Below, one piece after another: positions 43,498 through 52,228 of a DNA stretch of 60,802 nt. This stretch comes from an uncultured Lachnospiraceae bacterium. GTDB lineage: Bacteria > Bacillota > Clostridia > Lachnospirales > Lachnospiraceae. The translations under genes were made by a program, and so were the position numbers. Location of the stretch: the NCBI GenBank assembly GCA_946491665.1, contig CAMLYL010000009.1, forward strand, positions 1-60,802. The letters are read 5' to 3'. Each line of letters begins with the position of its first letter. Position 1 is the first letter of the stretch. A model generated the notes under the pieces. That model was not told where the DNA came from. It was given only the letters and a program-made list of their open reading frames with translations, and made no database searches.

Positions 43498-44805
43498 ATG
43501 TTTTGTCCTAATTGTGGAAAACAGGTAAACGACAGTGAAAAATTCTGTTGGAACTGCGGAAAGCCGCTGGAAAGAACATCCGTGGCACAGCAGACGGAGC
43601 CGGCAGGACCGGAACCGGAAAAAGAAAATCAGGTTCAGAGTGAGCCGGTGAAGAAAATACAGGAGCCGGTGCAGCAGAAAGTTCAGACAGAACAGTCTCT
43701 GCACAATGCTGCAGGATTTGAGGGCAGCGGTCCGGTGAAAATGACCGAGACAGCCACAGCCGGTGCGGACGGCGGATTTGTTCCGGCGGACTACAGTGAT
43801 CAGGTGGTAAAGGTATCTGAAGCGGAGGAAGATTACGATTACAGAAATCTTCCCACCGAGAAGCCCACGGGTATTCACAGTATTTATCTGTTCGATTTCC
43901 TGATCCGAATGACAGAGAGAGAGAACATCCCCGTTCTGATTTATCTGGGCGTGAATGTTCTGATTATCGGCGTGATTTTCTCAGCGCTGTTTATGCTTCC
44001 CTTCGGATGGGGAATTTTATCGGGACTGATTGTATATGTGGCATCAGTGATTATGGCGCTGTCACCCATCGGCGAGTTTATTCTGAGAGTACAGAACGGC
44101 TGCCGCAAGATCACAGACGCGGCGGATATCAACCGTCTTGAGCCTCTGTTCCGGGAAGTATATTATAAGGCAAAGAAAGCGAACCCCATGATTTCCAGTG
44201 ATGTACGTCTGTTCATCAATGATGATGAGGCCCCCAATGCCTTTGCTACCGGAAGAAAGACCATGTGTGTTACCCGGGGACTGCTTTCTCACTCTGATGA
44301 GGAGATCAAGGCGACTCTGGGACATGAGTTCGGTCATCTGGCTCATAAAGATACGGATCGTATTCTGGTTGTTTCTGTTGGAAATACCATTATTACTATT
44401 ATCTTTATGATTATCCAGGTATGCATTATTATTGCGAATGTTCTGGTGGCAATTGCCAGCGTGTTCTCAAGACATGGCGCGTTAATCGCGATCTTTAATG
44501 CTCTGGTAACCTTCCTGTCTCTGATTGTTCTGCGGGGACTGATGAAGTTGTGGACTGCTTTTGGTGTGGCCCTCTGCATGAAGACCAGCCGTGGAAATGA
44601 GTATCAGGCAGATGAATTTTCTTTCAATCTGGGTTACGGAAATGATCTGTGCAGACTTCTGGCAACCTTCGGTGATGTGAAGTCCAAGGGACTGTTTGCC
44701 AGCCTGGCAAGCAGCCATCCTCAGAGTTCAGACCGTATTGCCAGACTGGTTGAACTGGGAGCGGTGTATCCGGCAGGGAACAATCCCGGTTCTTACAGGC
44801 AGTAA
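43498..44805 (+). CDS. Zinc-ribbon M48-family membrane metallopeptidase
   Basis: A 435-residue protein. The N-terminus is a zinc ribbon (FCPNCGKQVNDSEKFCWNCGK), followed by a disordered Pro/Gln/Glu-rich linker to about residue 115. Two membrane segments follow (IPVLIYLGVNVLIIGVIFSALFML, GILSGLIVYVASVIMAL), then the M48 peptidase domain with HEFGH (H276-H280) and the downstream glutamate in GNEYQADEFSFNLG, and another hydrophobic hairpin between them. This is the HtpX-like layout, with the active site facing the cytosol. GGGAGGAAAAG fixes the ATG at 43498. It sits in the operon between two proteins that share a membrane-proximal motif and could process them or the operon's other products. Confidence 0.88.
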   Translation: MFCPNCGKQVNDSEKFCWNCGKPLERTSVAQQTEPAGPEPEKENQVQSEPVKKIQEPVQQKVQTEQSLHNAAGFEGSGPVKMTETATAGADGGFVPADYSDQVVKVSEAEEDYDYRNLPTEKPTGIHSIYLFDFLIRMTERENIPVLIYLGVNVLIIGVIFSALFMLPFGWGILSGLIVYVASVIMALSPIGEFILRVQNGCRKITDAADINRLEPLFREVYYKAKKANPMISSDVRLFINDDEAPNAFATGRKTMCVTRGLLSHSDEEIKATLGHEFGHLAHKDTDRILVVSVGNTIITIIFMIIQVCIIIANVLVAIASVFSRHGALIAIFNALVTFLSLIVLRGLMKLWTAFGVALCMKTSRGNEYQADEFSFNLGYGNDLCRLLATFGDVKSKGLFASLASSHPQSSDRIARLVELGAVYPAGNNPGSYRQ

Positions 44806-44816
44806 GGAAAAATCCC

Positions 44817-44848
44817 ATGTCAGGGCTCAAAAATGAGGGCCCTGACAT
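44817..44848 (+). promoter_or_regulatory. Hairpin between the M48 and lectin genes
   Basis: ATGTCAGGG-CTCA / TGAG-CCCTGACAT pairs around four A, with no T-run. It is probably an mRNA stability or partial-termination element inside the operon. Confidence 0.5.
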
Positions 44849-44896
44849 TCTATGAAAAAGGATTTTGAAGAAGGAAGATAAAGGAAGAAAAAAGAG

Positions 44897-45772
44897 ATGA
44901 GCAGGAGAAAAGAAAAAAGATCTGCCCCGGAGCAGAATCCCATCAACAGACAGCAGCCCTCTAAAAAAGTGGATATGCGGCAGAATCCGCTGTATCCTGA
45001 CCGGATTGAGAGCAATGTGGTGGGCGTTCTTATTGCAATTGCAGCTATTGTTGTTGCGCTGGTGTGTCTGGTATTGATTGTGAAGAATTTTAATTATCCG
45101 GCAAGACAGTACCGGCAGACGGTGGCAAGGATGAATGGGGAGCAGAACGGGAACGATACGGCTGATTTTGCAGAGGATCCGGCTGCAGATGATTATAATG
45201 ATTATGAGAATCAGACACAGGATTATGAGGATGCAACCGGAGATTATGATGACAATGATATTATAATTGATGATCAGGATGATTTGTCCGATGAAGATCA
45301 GGAGGAGGATATTGCGGCATCCAGAGAAGGCATTCACTCCTATTCGGTCATCGTAGATGACTGTACCTGGCAGGAGGCATATAATGACTGCATCAGCATG
45401 GGCGGTTCACTGGCGACTGTCGACAGCCGGGAAGAATGGGATTATATCATCAATATGCTGAAATCGCAGAATACCGGCGCTTATTATTTCTATCTGGGCG
45501 GTTCCAGAGATACGAATGACGGCAGTTATTACTGGCAGGATGAGTACGGAGAACGTTACGGAGATCCTGTTAACAGCAGTCTTTTCTGGGGAAATGATCT
45601 CTGGCTGGAGGGGGAACCGAGTTTTCAGGATGGAGATACACCGGAAACAAATCTGGCGATTTTATATATGAAATCTGCAGACCGCTGGGTGCTGAACGAT
45701 GTTGCCAATGATACACTTTACACAGAAGAGTATCTGGCGGGCAAAGTAGCCTACATCTGTGAATTTCAGTAA
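44897..45772 (+). CDS. Single-pass membrane protein with C-type lectin domain
   Basis: A 291-residue protein. It begins with a basic segment and the motif KKVDMRQNPLYPDRIE, then a membrane segment (residues ~42-63, VVGVLIAIAAIVVALVCLVLIV), a very acidic Asp-rich linker (DDYNDYENQTQDYEDATGD region) and a C-terminal C-type lectin-like domain: CTWQEAYNDCISMGGSLATVDSREEW, FYLGGSRD, YYWQDEYGE, WVLNDV and AYICEF. No template/variable repeat of a diversity-generating element was seen. The same membrane-proximal motif is in the YARHG protein at 42827, so the two are probably inserted in the same assembly. Confidence 0.85.
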   Translation: MSRRKEKRSAPEQNPINRQQPSKKVDMRQNPLYPDRIESNVVGVLIAIAAIVVALVCLVLIVKNFNYPARQYRQTVARMNGEQNGNDTADFAEDPAADDYNDYENQTQDYEDATGDYDDNDIIIDDQDDLSDEDQEEDIAASREGIHSYSVIVDDCTWQEAYNDCISMGGSLATVDSREEWDYIINMLKSQNTGAYYFYLGGSRDTNDGSYYWQDEYGERYGDPVNSSLFWGNDLWLEGEPSFQDGDTPETNLAILYMKSADRWVLNDVANDTLYTEEYLAGKVAYICEFQ

Positions 45773-45799
45773 ATTTTGATTCCCGAAAGGAGATTTTCT

Positions 45800-47065
45800 T
45801 TGAAGATCAGGCAGAAAATGAAAATAGCTGCAGTGTGCACGGCGATGGCCGTGCTCACTGCCGTTTTGGCGGCAGGATGCGAAAGGTCTCAAAACAGCCT
45901 GTCGGCTCCGGAAGAAACATCCCTGGCGCAGGGACAGGAGGAAGAATTCTCTTCCGGCGGGGATTCTCAGCAGGAAACGCAGGGAAAGGAAGAAGAGAAA
46001 ACAGCGGAAGAATTGCTGGAGGAGCAGGTGGAACAGTATCTGAGCGGTATGACCCTGGAAGAAAAGGCGGCTCAGCTTTTTGTAGTTATGCCGGAGGCTA
46101 TTACAGATGCAGGGACCGTGACGGCAGCAGGAAATGCAACCAGGGCGGCTCTGGAAAAGTATCCGGTGGGCGGGCTGGTTTATCTGAAATCAAATCTGGT
46201 TTCTGAATCTCAGACAAAAGAAATGCTGGCGAACACGCAGAAATATTATCAGGAGATTGCGGGCTTTCCGATTTTCCTGTCGGTGGATGAGGAAGGCGGC
46301 ACAGTGGCGAGAGTTGCCGGCAACGATGGATTTTCCGTGGAGGATGTAGGGGATATGGCGGATATCGGCGCCGCGGGAGATACCGGAAAAGCGTACGAGG
46401 CGGGTATGACCCTGGGAACCTACCTGTCTGAACTGGGATTTAATCTGGACTTTGCTCCGGTGGCTGATGTACTGACCAATCCGGACAACACAGTGATCGG
46501 ATCCCGTTCTTTCGGAAGCGACAGCCGTCTTGTGACGGGTATGGTGCTGGCTGAGATAGAGGGGCTGTCAGATTCCGGCATGCTGTCCTGTGCAAAACAT
46601 TTTCCGGGGCATGGCGGCACCGCAGGGGATACTCATGAAGGCTATGCTTATACGGATAAGACACTGGAAGAACTGACAGAGTTGGAACTGGTGCCTTTTG
46701 CGGCGGCGGCGGATGCCGGGGTGCCTTTTATTATGGTTTCCCATATCTCCGCTCCTCAGGCAGTGGGAGATAATACTCCTGCCTCCATGTCCGGGATGAT
46801 GGTGAACGGACTGATCCGGGAACAGCTGGGATATGACGGAATTGTGATTACTGATGCTCTGAATATGGGAGCAATCTCCGAAAATTACACGTCCGCTCAG
46901 GCTGCAGTTCAGGCTCTTGGCGCCGGGGTGGATATGCTTCTGATGCCTGCGGATTTTGAAGCTGCTTACCGGGGAGTGCTGGAGGCTGTAAAGGATGGCA
47001 CAGTTACTGAAGAACGGATTGACGCCTCTGTGCGCCGGATTCTGCGCGTAAAGCTGCAGCTTTAA
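45800..47065 (+). CDS. nagZ: GH3 lipoprotein, NagZ-type beta-N-acetylhexosaminidase
   Basis: A 421-residue protein starting with TTG at 45800; AAAGGAGA at 45786-45793 favours it over a TTG at 45776. The signal peptide ends in a lipobox (VLTAVLAAGC), so it should be a lipoprotein. After an acidic linker, the GH3 domain has LSVDEEGGTVARV, the NagZ signature AKHFPGHGGTAGDTHEGY with the catalytic Asp-His pair, and the nucleophile in GIVITDALNMGAI. It would release N-acetylglucosamine from peptidoglycan fragments or exogenous glycans. It is only 27 bases after the lectin gene and could be co-transcribed with that operon. Confidence 0.9.
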   Translation: MKIRQKMKIAAVCTAMAVLTAVLAAGCERSQNSLSAPEETSLAQGQEEEFSSGGDSQQETQGKEEEKTAEELLEEQVEQYLSGMTLEEKAAQLFVVMPEAITDAGTVTAAGNATRAALEKYPVGGLVYLKSNLVSESQTKEMLANTQKYYQEIAGFPIFLSVDEEGGTVARVAGNDGFSVEDVGDMADIGAAGDTGKAYEAGMTLGTYLSELGFNLDFAPVADVLTNPDNTVIGSRSFGSDSRLVTGMVLAEIEGLSDSGMLSCAKHFPGHGGTAGDTHEGYAYTDKTLEELTELELVPFAAAADAGVPFIMVSHISAPQAVGDNTPASMSGMMVNGLIREQLGYDGIVITDALNMGAISENYTSAQAAVQALGAGVDMLLMPADFEAAYRGVLEAVKDGTVTEERIDASVRRILRVKLQL

Positions 47066-47257
47066 AATAAGGATTCGGGCAGGCTTTAAAGCGGGACACG
47101 GATCAAATGACAGATTCGGCTGATTGTGAATCATAACATTTTTGAAGTTATTTCTTTAACAATCTTTCAGTTAGGACTGGATTTTTTGACTATGAAGTAT
47201 TAAAATGGGGAAAAGTAACCCAGTAAGATACGACTAAATGTAAAGTGAGGAGTTTCT

Positions 47258-49105
47258 ATGTATTGTACAAGAAATGTGACAAATGACCTGGTATGGGTCG
47301 GCGGGGATGACCGGAGACTTGCCATGTTTGAGGGCGTTTATTCTGTGCCTGACGGCGTTTCCTACAATTCTTACTTACTTCTGGATGAGAAGACTGTACT
47401 GTTTGATACGGTAGATGAGGCTGTTCAGAAAGTATTTTTTGAAAATGTGGCACACACGCTTGCGGGCCGGAAACTGGATTATGTGATTGTTCAGCATATG
47501 GAGCCGGATCATTCCGCTACGCTGGAGGGTATTCTTATGCGCCATCCGGAGGCGGTTGTGATCTGCAATAAAAAGACGGAGGCCATGATTTATCAGTTTT
47601 TCGGCGCGGATCTGAAGATGAATGTACAGATCGTAGGAGAAGGCGATGTTTTAAAGACCGGAAGGCATGAGCTGACGTTTCTGATGGCGCCCATGGTACA
47701 CTGGCCGGAAGTTATGGTTACCTATGATATTACGGATAAGATTCTGTTCTCTGCAGATGCCTTCGGTACGTTCGGAGCCTTAAACGGCGCGCTGTTTGCA
47801 GATGAGGTGGACTTTTTTGCGGATTATCTGAAGGAAGCCCGCAGATACTACACAAATATTGTTGGTAAGTATGGCACACAGGTACAGGCGCTGCTGAAAA
47901 AGGCGTCCACGGTTGAGATCAATATGATCTGCCCTCTGCATGGATTTGTATGGCGGAGAAATATCGGGGATTATCTGGTAAAATATCAGCAGTGGAGTCG
48001 TTATGAGCCGGAGGTGACCGGCGTTATGATCGCATATGCTTCCGTATACGGCAATACTGAGAATGCAGCTAACATTCTGGCGTGCAGACTTCGTGACATG
48101 GGGATTCGGACAACTATTTTTGATGTGTCTGTGACCGCGTCCTCCGAAATCGTTGCGGCATCCTTCGAATACAGTCATCTGGTATTTGCGTCCACAACCT
48201 ACAATGCGGGGATTTTCATTTCCATGGATGAACTGCTCCGTGACCTGGCTTCCCATAATCTGCAGAACCGCACCGTAGCTTTTCTGGAGAACGGTTCCTG
48301 GGCGGCAACCAGCGGCAAGCTGATGCGTGAGATTATCGGCAGCCTGAAGAATATGACAATTCTGGACAAGACAGTTTCTTTAAAATCTTCTCTCAGCGAG
48401 GCTCAGCTGGATGACATCGACGCTCTGGCAGAGGCAATTGCGGAGACGATGCCGAAGAAGCTGACTCCTGCAGATGCGGAACAGGTTCCGGCCGGCGTGG
48501 ATAAGAATTCTCTGTTTAAGCTCAGCTATGGTCTGTATATCCTGACAGCGCAGGATGGAGAAAAGGATAACGGCTGTATTATTAATACTGTATCTCAGCT
48601 TACAGATACTCCCAGCCGTTTTATGATTGCGGTGAATAAACAGAATTACACCCATGATATGATTATGAAGACCGGAAAGTTCAACATTTCCGTGCTTACA
48701 GAGGAGGTTCCCTTCAAGGTGTTCCAGCACTTCGGTTTCCAGAGCGGAAGAGATGTGGATAAGTTTGCGGACGCACCGGAATGTGTACGCAGCGCCAACG
48801 GGGTATATTATGTGCCGAAATATGCCAATGCTTTTGTTTCGGGCAATGTGATTGAGACCTATGACTATGGTACACATACCCTGTTTATTGCAGATGTAAC
48901 TCAGGCGCAGATCCTGTCTGAAGTTCCTTCTGTAACATATTCATATTACTTCGAGCACATTAAGCCAAAGCCGGCTCCGGCAGATGAAAATAAAAAGGGG
49001 TTTGTCTGCAAGATCTGCGGCTATGTGTACGAGGGAGATGAGCTTCCGGCAGATTTCATCTGCCCGCTGTGTAAACATGGCGCAGATGATTTTGAACCGC
49101 TGTAA
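47258..49105 (+). CDS. Flavodiiron protein fused to flavin reductase and rubredoxin
   Basis: A 615-residue multidomain oxidoreductase. The metallo-beta-lactamase-like diiron domain has HMEPDH near residue 78 and CPLHGFVW near 230. A flavodoxin domain follows (ASVYGNTENAANILA), then a flavin-reductase domain (~410-550) and a C-terminal rubredoxin (CKICGYVYEGDELPADFICPLC). Such proteins reduce O2 to water or NO to N2O; the fusion would let NAD(P)H supply electrons directly through its own rubredoxin. A ferritin gene follows, fitting an oxygen and iron defence unit. GTGAGGAG precedes the ATG. Confidence 0.95.
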   Translation: MYCTRNVTNDLVWVGGDDRRLAMFEGVYSVPDGVSYNSYLLLDEKTVLFDTVDEAVQKVFFENVAHTLAGRKLDYVIVQHMEPDHSATLEGILMRHPEAVVICNKKTEAMIYQFFGADLKMNVQIVGEGDVLKTGRHELTFLMAPMVHWPEVMVTYDITDKILFSADAFGTFGALNGALFADEVDFFADYLKEARRYYTNIVGKYGTQVQALLKKASTVEINMICPLHGFVWRRNIGDYLVKYQQWSRYEPEVTGVMIAYASVYGNTENAANILACRLRDMGIRTTIFDVSVTASSEIVAASFEYSHLVFASTTYNAGIFISMDELLRDLASHNLQNRTVAFLENGSWAATSGKLMREIIGSLKNMTILDKTVSLKSSLSEAQLDDIDALAEAIAETMPKKLTPADAEQVPAGVDKNSLFKLSYGLYILTAQDGEKDNGCIINTVSQLTDTPSRFMIAVNKQNYTHDMIMKTGKFNISVLTEEVPFKVFQHFGFQSGRDVDKFADAPECVRSANGVYYVPKYANAFVSGNVIETYDYGTHTLFIADVTQAQILSEVPSVTYSYYFEHIKPKPAPADENKKGFVCKICGYVYEGDELPADFICPLCKHGADDFEPL

Positions 49106-49137
49106 ATCAGATGAAGCATAGTTTATGAGAAATAATG

Positions 49138-49178
49138 TTCAGCCCGGATGGGAATCCTGCTTTTTTGTCCGGGCTGAA
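49138..49178 (+). promoter_or_regulatory. Hairpin between flavodiiron and ferritin genes
   Basis: An 11-bp stem TTCAGCCCGGA / TCCGGGCTGAA encloses a loop ending in six T. It ends 21 bases before the ferritin start. It may tune read-through from the flavodiiron gene or shield the ferritin message. Confidence 0.55.
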
Positions 49179-49199
49179 AACAGAAAAGGAGAAATCGTG

Positions 49200-49712
49200 A
49201 TGTTGGATAAGTCAGTAGCCGCCTTATTGAATGATCAGATTAATAAGGAGTTTTATTCCGCATATCTGTATCTGGATTTTTCAAATTATTATAAGGATGA
49301 GGGACTGGACGGATATGCAAACTGGTTTTTTATTCAGGCTCAGGAGGAGAGGGATCACGCGATTCTGATGCTTCAGTATCTGCAGAATAATGATGAGCAG
49401 GTGACGCTGGAGGCGATTGCGAAGCCGGATAAAGAGTATACCGATCTGGAGGATCCCCTGAAGTACAGTCTGGTGCATGAGCAGTATGTAACCTCTCTGA
49501 TCAACAATATTTATGCTGCGGCTTTGAAGGTAAATGATTTCAGAACCATGCAGTTTCTTGACTGGTTCGTGAAGGAACAGGGCGAAGAGGAAGACAATGC
49601 GCAGACGAATCTGAAAAGATACCGCCGCTTCGGATCGGACAGAAAGGCTCTGTATGATCTGGACAGTGAGATGGCCGCCAGGGTATACGCAGCTCCGTCT
49701 CTGGTGCTGTAG
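49200..49712 (+). CDS. ftnA: Ferritin (non-haem, FtnA type)
   Basis: A 170-residue four-helix protein. Ferroxidase ligands are in LNDQINKEFYSAYLYLDFSNYY, AQEERDHAILMLQYL and FLDWFVKEQGEEEDNA. Length is normal for bacterial ferritin. AAAAGGAG precedes the ATG at 49200; an upstream in-frame start would translate the hairpin and is unlikely. It stores iron as ferric mineral and, next to the flavodiiron protein, would limit oxidative damage. Confidence 0.95.
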   Translation: MLDKSVAALLNDQINKEFYSAYLYLDFSNYYKDEGLDGYANWFFIQAQEERDHAILMLQYLQNNDEQVTLEAIAKPDKEYTDLEDPLKYSLVHEQYVTSLINNIYAAALKVNDFRTMQFLDWFVKEQGEEEDNAQTNLKRYRRFGSDRKALYDLDSEMAARVYAAPSLVL

Positions 49713-49750
49713 CCTTTCAGGTTAAAATGCATAACAGTATATCATTTTAT

Positions 49751-49785
49751 GAAAGCGTTCAGATCATAATGGACGCTTTTTTTAA
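49751..49785 (+). terminator. Terminator after ferritin
   Basis: aaagcgttca pairs with tggacgcttt and seven T follow. Confidence 0.88.
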
Positions 49786-49935
49786 TTTTTTTAAAATAAG
49801 TATAGACTTTTCCAATATCTGTTTTATAATATGTTCCGGGAATATCGGACAGGGATAAAACCTGTGACTGAGTCCTGAAAATGAGTATGGATTTTTATGA
49901 ATGAATTGCTGAAAAACAGCAGGAAGGAATTGGTT

Positions 49936-52164
49936 ATGGCAATTATTTACAATCAGGAGACCGGGGAGTTTCATCTTTATAATGACGGAATCAGCTACAT
50001 CATGAAGATTCTCAGAAACGGACAGATGGGACAGCTGTATTTTGGAAAAAAGGTGCCGGCGGAACAGAGTTACAGTTATCTGGAAGAGCATACGAAACGG
50101 TCTACGCTTTCTGAAGTATATGAGAATCAATACGGATTTTCGCTGGAACAGATCCGGCAGGAATATCCCTCTTACGGAACCACGGACTATCGTCTTCCGG
50201 CAGTGGAAATTGCTCAGGAGAACGGCAGCCGGATAACGAATTTCACATATGTATCTCATCGGATTTATGCCGGGAAACCCGGGCTTCCCGGACTTCCTGC
50301 CACGTACGTGGAGAAGGATCAGGAGGCGGATACTCTGGAAATTCTTCTTCGGGATGAGCTGATCGGCGTGGAAATGACGCTGCTGTATACAATCTTCACA
50401 GAGGAAAATGCTGTTGCCAGAAGTGTAAAGTTCAGAAATTATAAAAATGAGAAACTGCAGATCGAGACAGCCATGAGCCTGAGTCTGGATCTGCCGGATG
50501 CCGATTACGATTGGATCCAGTTTTCCGGCGCATGGTCCAGAGAACGTCATGTGAAGGAGCGCAGGCTGCAGCAGGGCGTTCAGTCTGTGGGAAGCCTGCG
50601 GGGCGCTTCCAGCCATATCCACAATCCATTTGTAGTACTCAAACGTCCCACGGCCGATGAGTTCCAGGGAGAAGTAATGGGATTTTCCCTGGTGTACAGC
50701 GGGAATTTCCTTGCACAGGCGGAGGTGGATACCTTCAATGTGACCAGGATGATGCTGGGAATTCATCCTCAGGAATTTTCCTGGTGTTTAAAACCGGGGG
50801 AGGAGTTTCAGACCCCCGAGGCTGTTCTGGTTTATTCAGACCGCGGGTTAAACGGCATGAGTCAGACATTCCATCGTCTTTACCGGACCCGTCTGGCCAG
50901 AGGAGAGTGGAGGGATAAAGTCCGTCCGATTCTGATTAATAACTGGGAAGCAACATATTTTGATTTTACGGAAGAGAAGCTTCTGGAGATTGCGCAAACG
51001 GCGAAAGAAGACGGAGTGGAACTGTTTGTGCTGGATGACGGATGGTTTTCCACCCGCCGGAACGATACCAGCGGACTGGGGGACTGGTGGGAAAACCGTG
51101 ATCTGCTGCCGGAAGGCATCAAAGGACTTTCAGAGAAAATTGAAGCTCTGGGAATGAAGTTCGGCCTCTGGTTTGAGCTGGAGATGGTCAATAAGGACAG
51201 CGAGCTTTACCGGAAGCACCCTGACTGGATCCTGGCTGCGCCCGGACGATCCCAGTCCCACGGAAGAACGCAGTATGTGCTGGATTTTTCCCGTAAAGAA
51301 GTCGTGGACGCCATATACAATATGACAGAGAAGGTTCTCTCCGGCGCAAAAGTATCTTACATTAAGTGGGATATGAACCGTTATATCACAGAGTGCTATT
51401 CGGCAGCTTATCCGGCGGAACAGCAGGGAGAGATTTTTCATCGCTATATTCTCGGGGTATATGACCTGTATGAACGTCTGATTCAGGCATTTCCCCATAT
51501 CCTGTTCGAGTCCTGTGCCAGCGGCGGCGGGCGGTTTGACGCCGGAATGCTTTATTATGCGCCCCAGGCGTGGACCAGTGACGATTCTGATGCGGCGGAG
51601 CGTCTGAAGATTCAGTACGGGACGAGCTTTTCCTATCCGGTCAGTTCCATGGGAGCTCATGTGTCTGTGACGCCGAATCATCAGTTGGCGCGGATGACTC
51701 CGCTGAAGTTCCGCGGGGATGTGGCGGCCTTTGGCGCCTTTGGATATGAACTGGATCTGAGCAGGCTGTCAGAGACAGAGCGCAGGAGGGTCAGAGAGCA
51801 GATTGCCTTTGTGAAAAAGTACAGGGAGCTGATCCAGCATGGGACATTTTTCAGACTGTCCAGTCCTTTTCAGGGGAATATTACGGCCTGGATGGTCGTT
51901 TCCGAGGACAAAAAGCAGGCGATTGTGGCGATTTATAAAGTGCTGAATGATGTAAACTGTGAGTTTCGGAGAATGCGGCTGCATGGACTCGGGGACGGAA
52001 TGTTATATCATATCAGGGAAGATGGTCAGGACAGAGGAGCACATTACGGAGCTGAGCTGATGCGAGCAGGGCTGGTATCCTCTGATGCTTCGGCTTCGGA
52101 AGTTCAGGTGAAAGACAATCCGGGAGATTTTTATTCGCGGATCTTTATACTGGAGGCGGAGTAA
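49936..52164 (+). CDS. Alpha-galactosidase, GH36 family
   Basis: A 742-residue cytosolic enzyme of the large clostridial/lactobacillar GH36 type. An N-terminal beta-sandwich precedes the (beta/alpha)8 barrel; the nucleophile Asp is in YIKWDMNRY (near residue 478) and the acid/base Asp in WTSDDSDAAERL (near 548), with FESCASGGGRFDAGM between them. It has no signal peptide, so it would act on imported raffinose-family oligosaccharides or melibiose. AGGAAGGA at 49921-49928 favours the ATG at 49936 over one at 49897. The following MFS transporter could import a substrate. Confidence 0.95.
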   Translation: MAIIYNQETGEFHLYNDGISYIMKILRNGQMGQLYFGKKVPAEQSYSYLEEHTKRSTLSEVYENQYGFSLEQIRQEYPSYGTTDYRLPAVEIAQENGSRITNFTYVSHRIYAGKPGLPGLPATYVEKDQEADTLEILLRDELIGVEMTLLYTIFTEENAVARSVKFRNYKNEKLQIETAMSLSLDLPDADYDWIQFSGAWSRERHVKERRLQQGVQSVGSLRGASSHIHNPFVVLKRPTADEFQGEVMGFSLVYSGNFLAQAEVDTFNVTRMMLGIHPQEFSWCLKPGEEFQTPEAVLVYSDRGLNGMSQTFHRLYRTRLARGEWRDKVRPILINNWEATYFDFTEEKLLEIAQTAKEDGVELFVLDDGWFSTRRNDTSGLGDWWENRDLLPEGIKGLSEKIEALGMKFGLWFELEMVNKDSELYRKHPDWILAAPGRSQSHGRTQYVLDFSRKEVVDAIYNMTEKVLSGAKVSYIKWDMNRYITECYSAAYPAEQQGEIFHRYILGVYDLYERLIQAFPHILFESCASGGGRFDAGMLYYAPQAWTSDDSDAAERLKIQYGTSFSYPVSSMGAHVSVTPNHQLARMTPLKFRGDVAAFGAFGYELDLSRLSETERRRVREQIAFVKKYRELIQHGTFFRLSSPFQGNITAWMVVSEDKKQAIVAIYKVLNDVNCEFRRMRLHGLGDGMLYHIREDGQDRGAHYGAELMRAGLVSSDASASEVQVKDNPGDFYSRIFILEAE

Positions 52165-52228
52165 CATGCATACCGGCAGGAAATTCCCGATGTTTTTATG
52201 CGGAAATATTGTAAAAGGAAGATAAAAA

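Noticed and set aside
44897..45772. Diversity-generating retroelement target (C-type lectin variable protein)
   Set aside because: No reverse transcriptase or template repeat lies nearby in the window.
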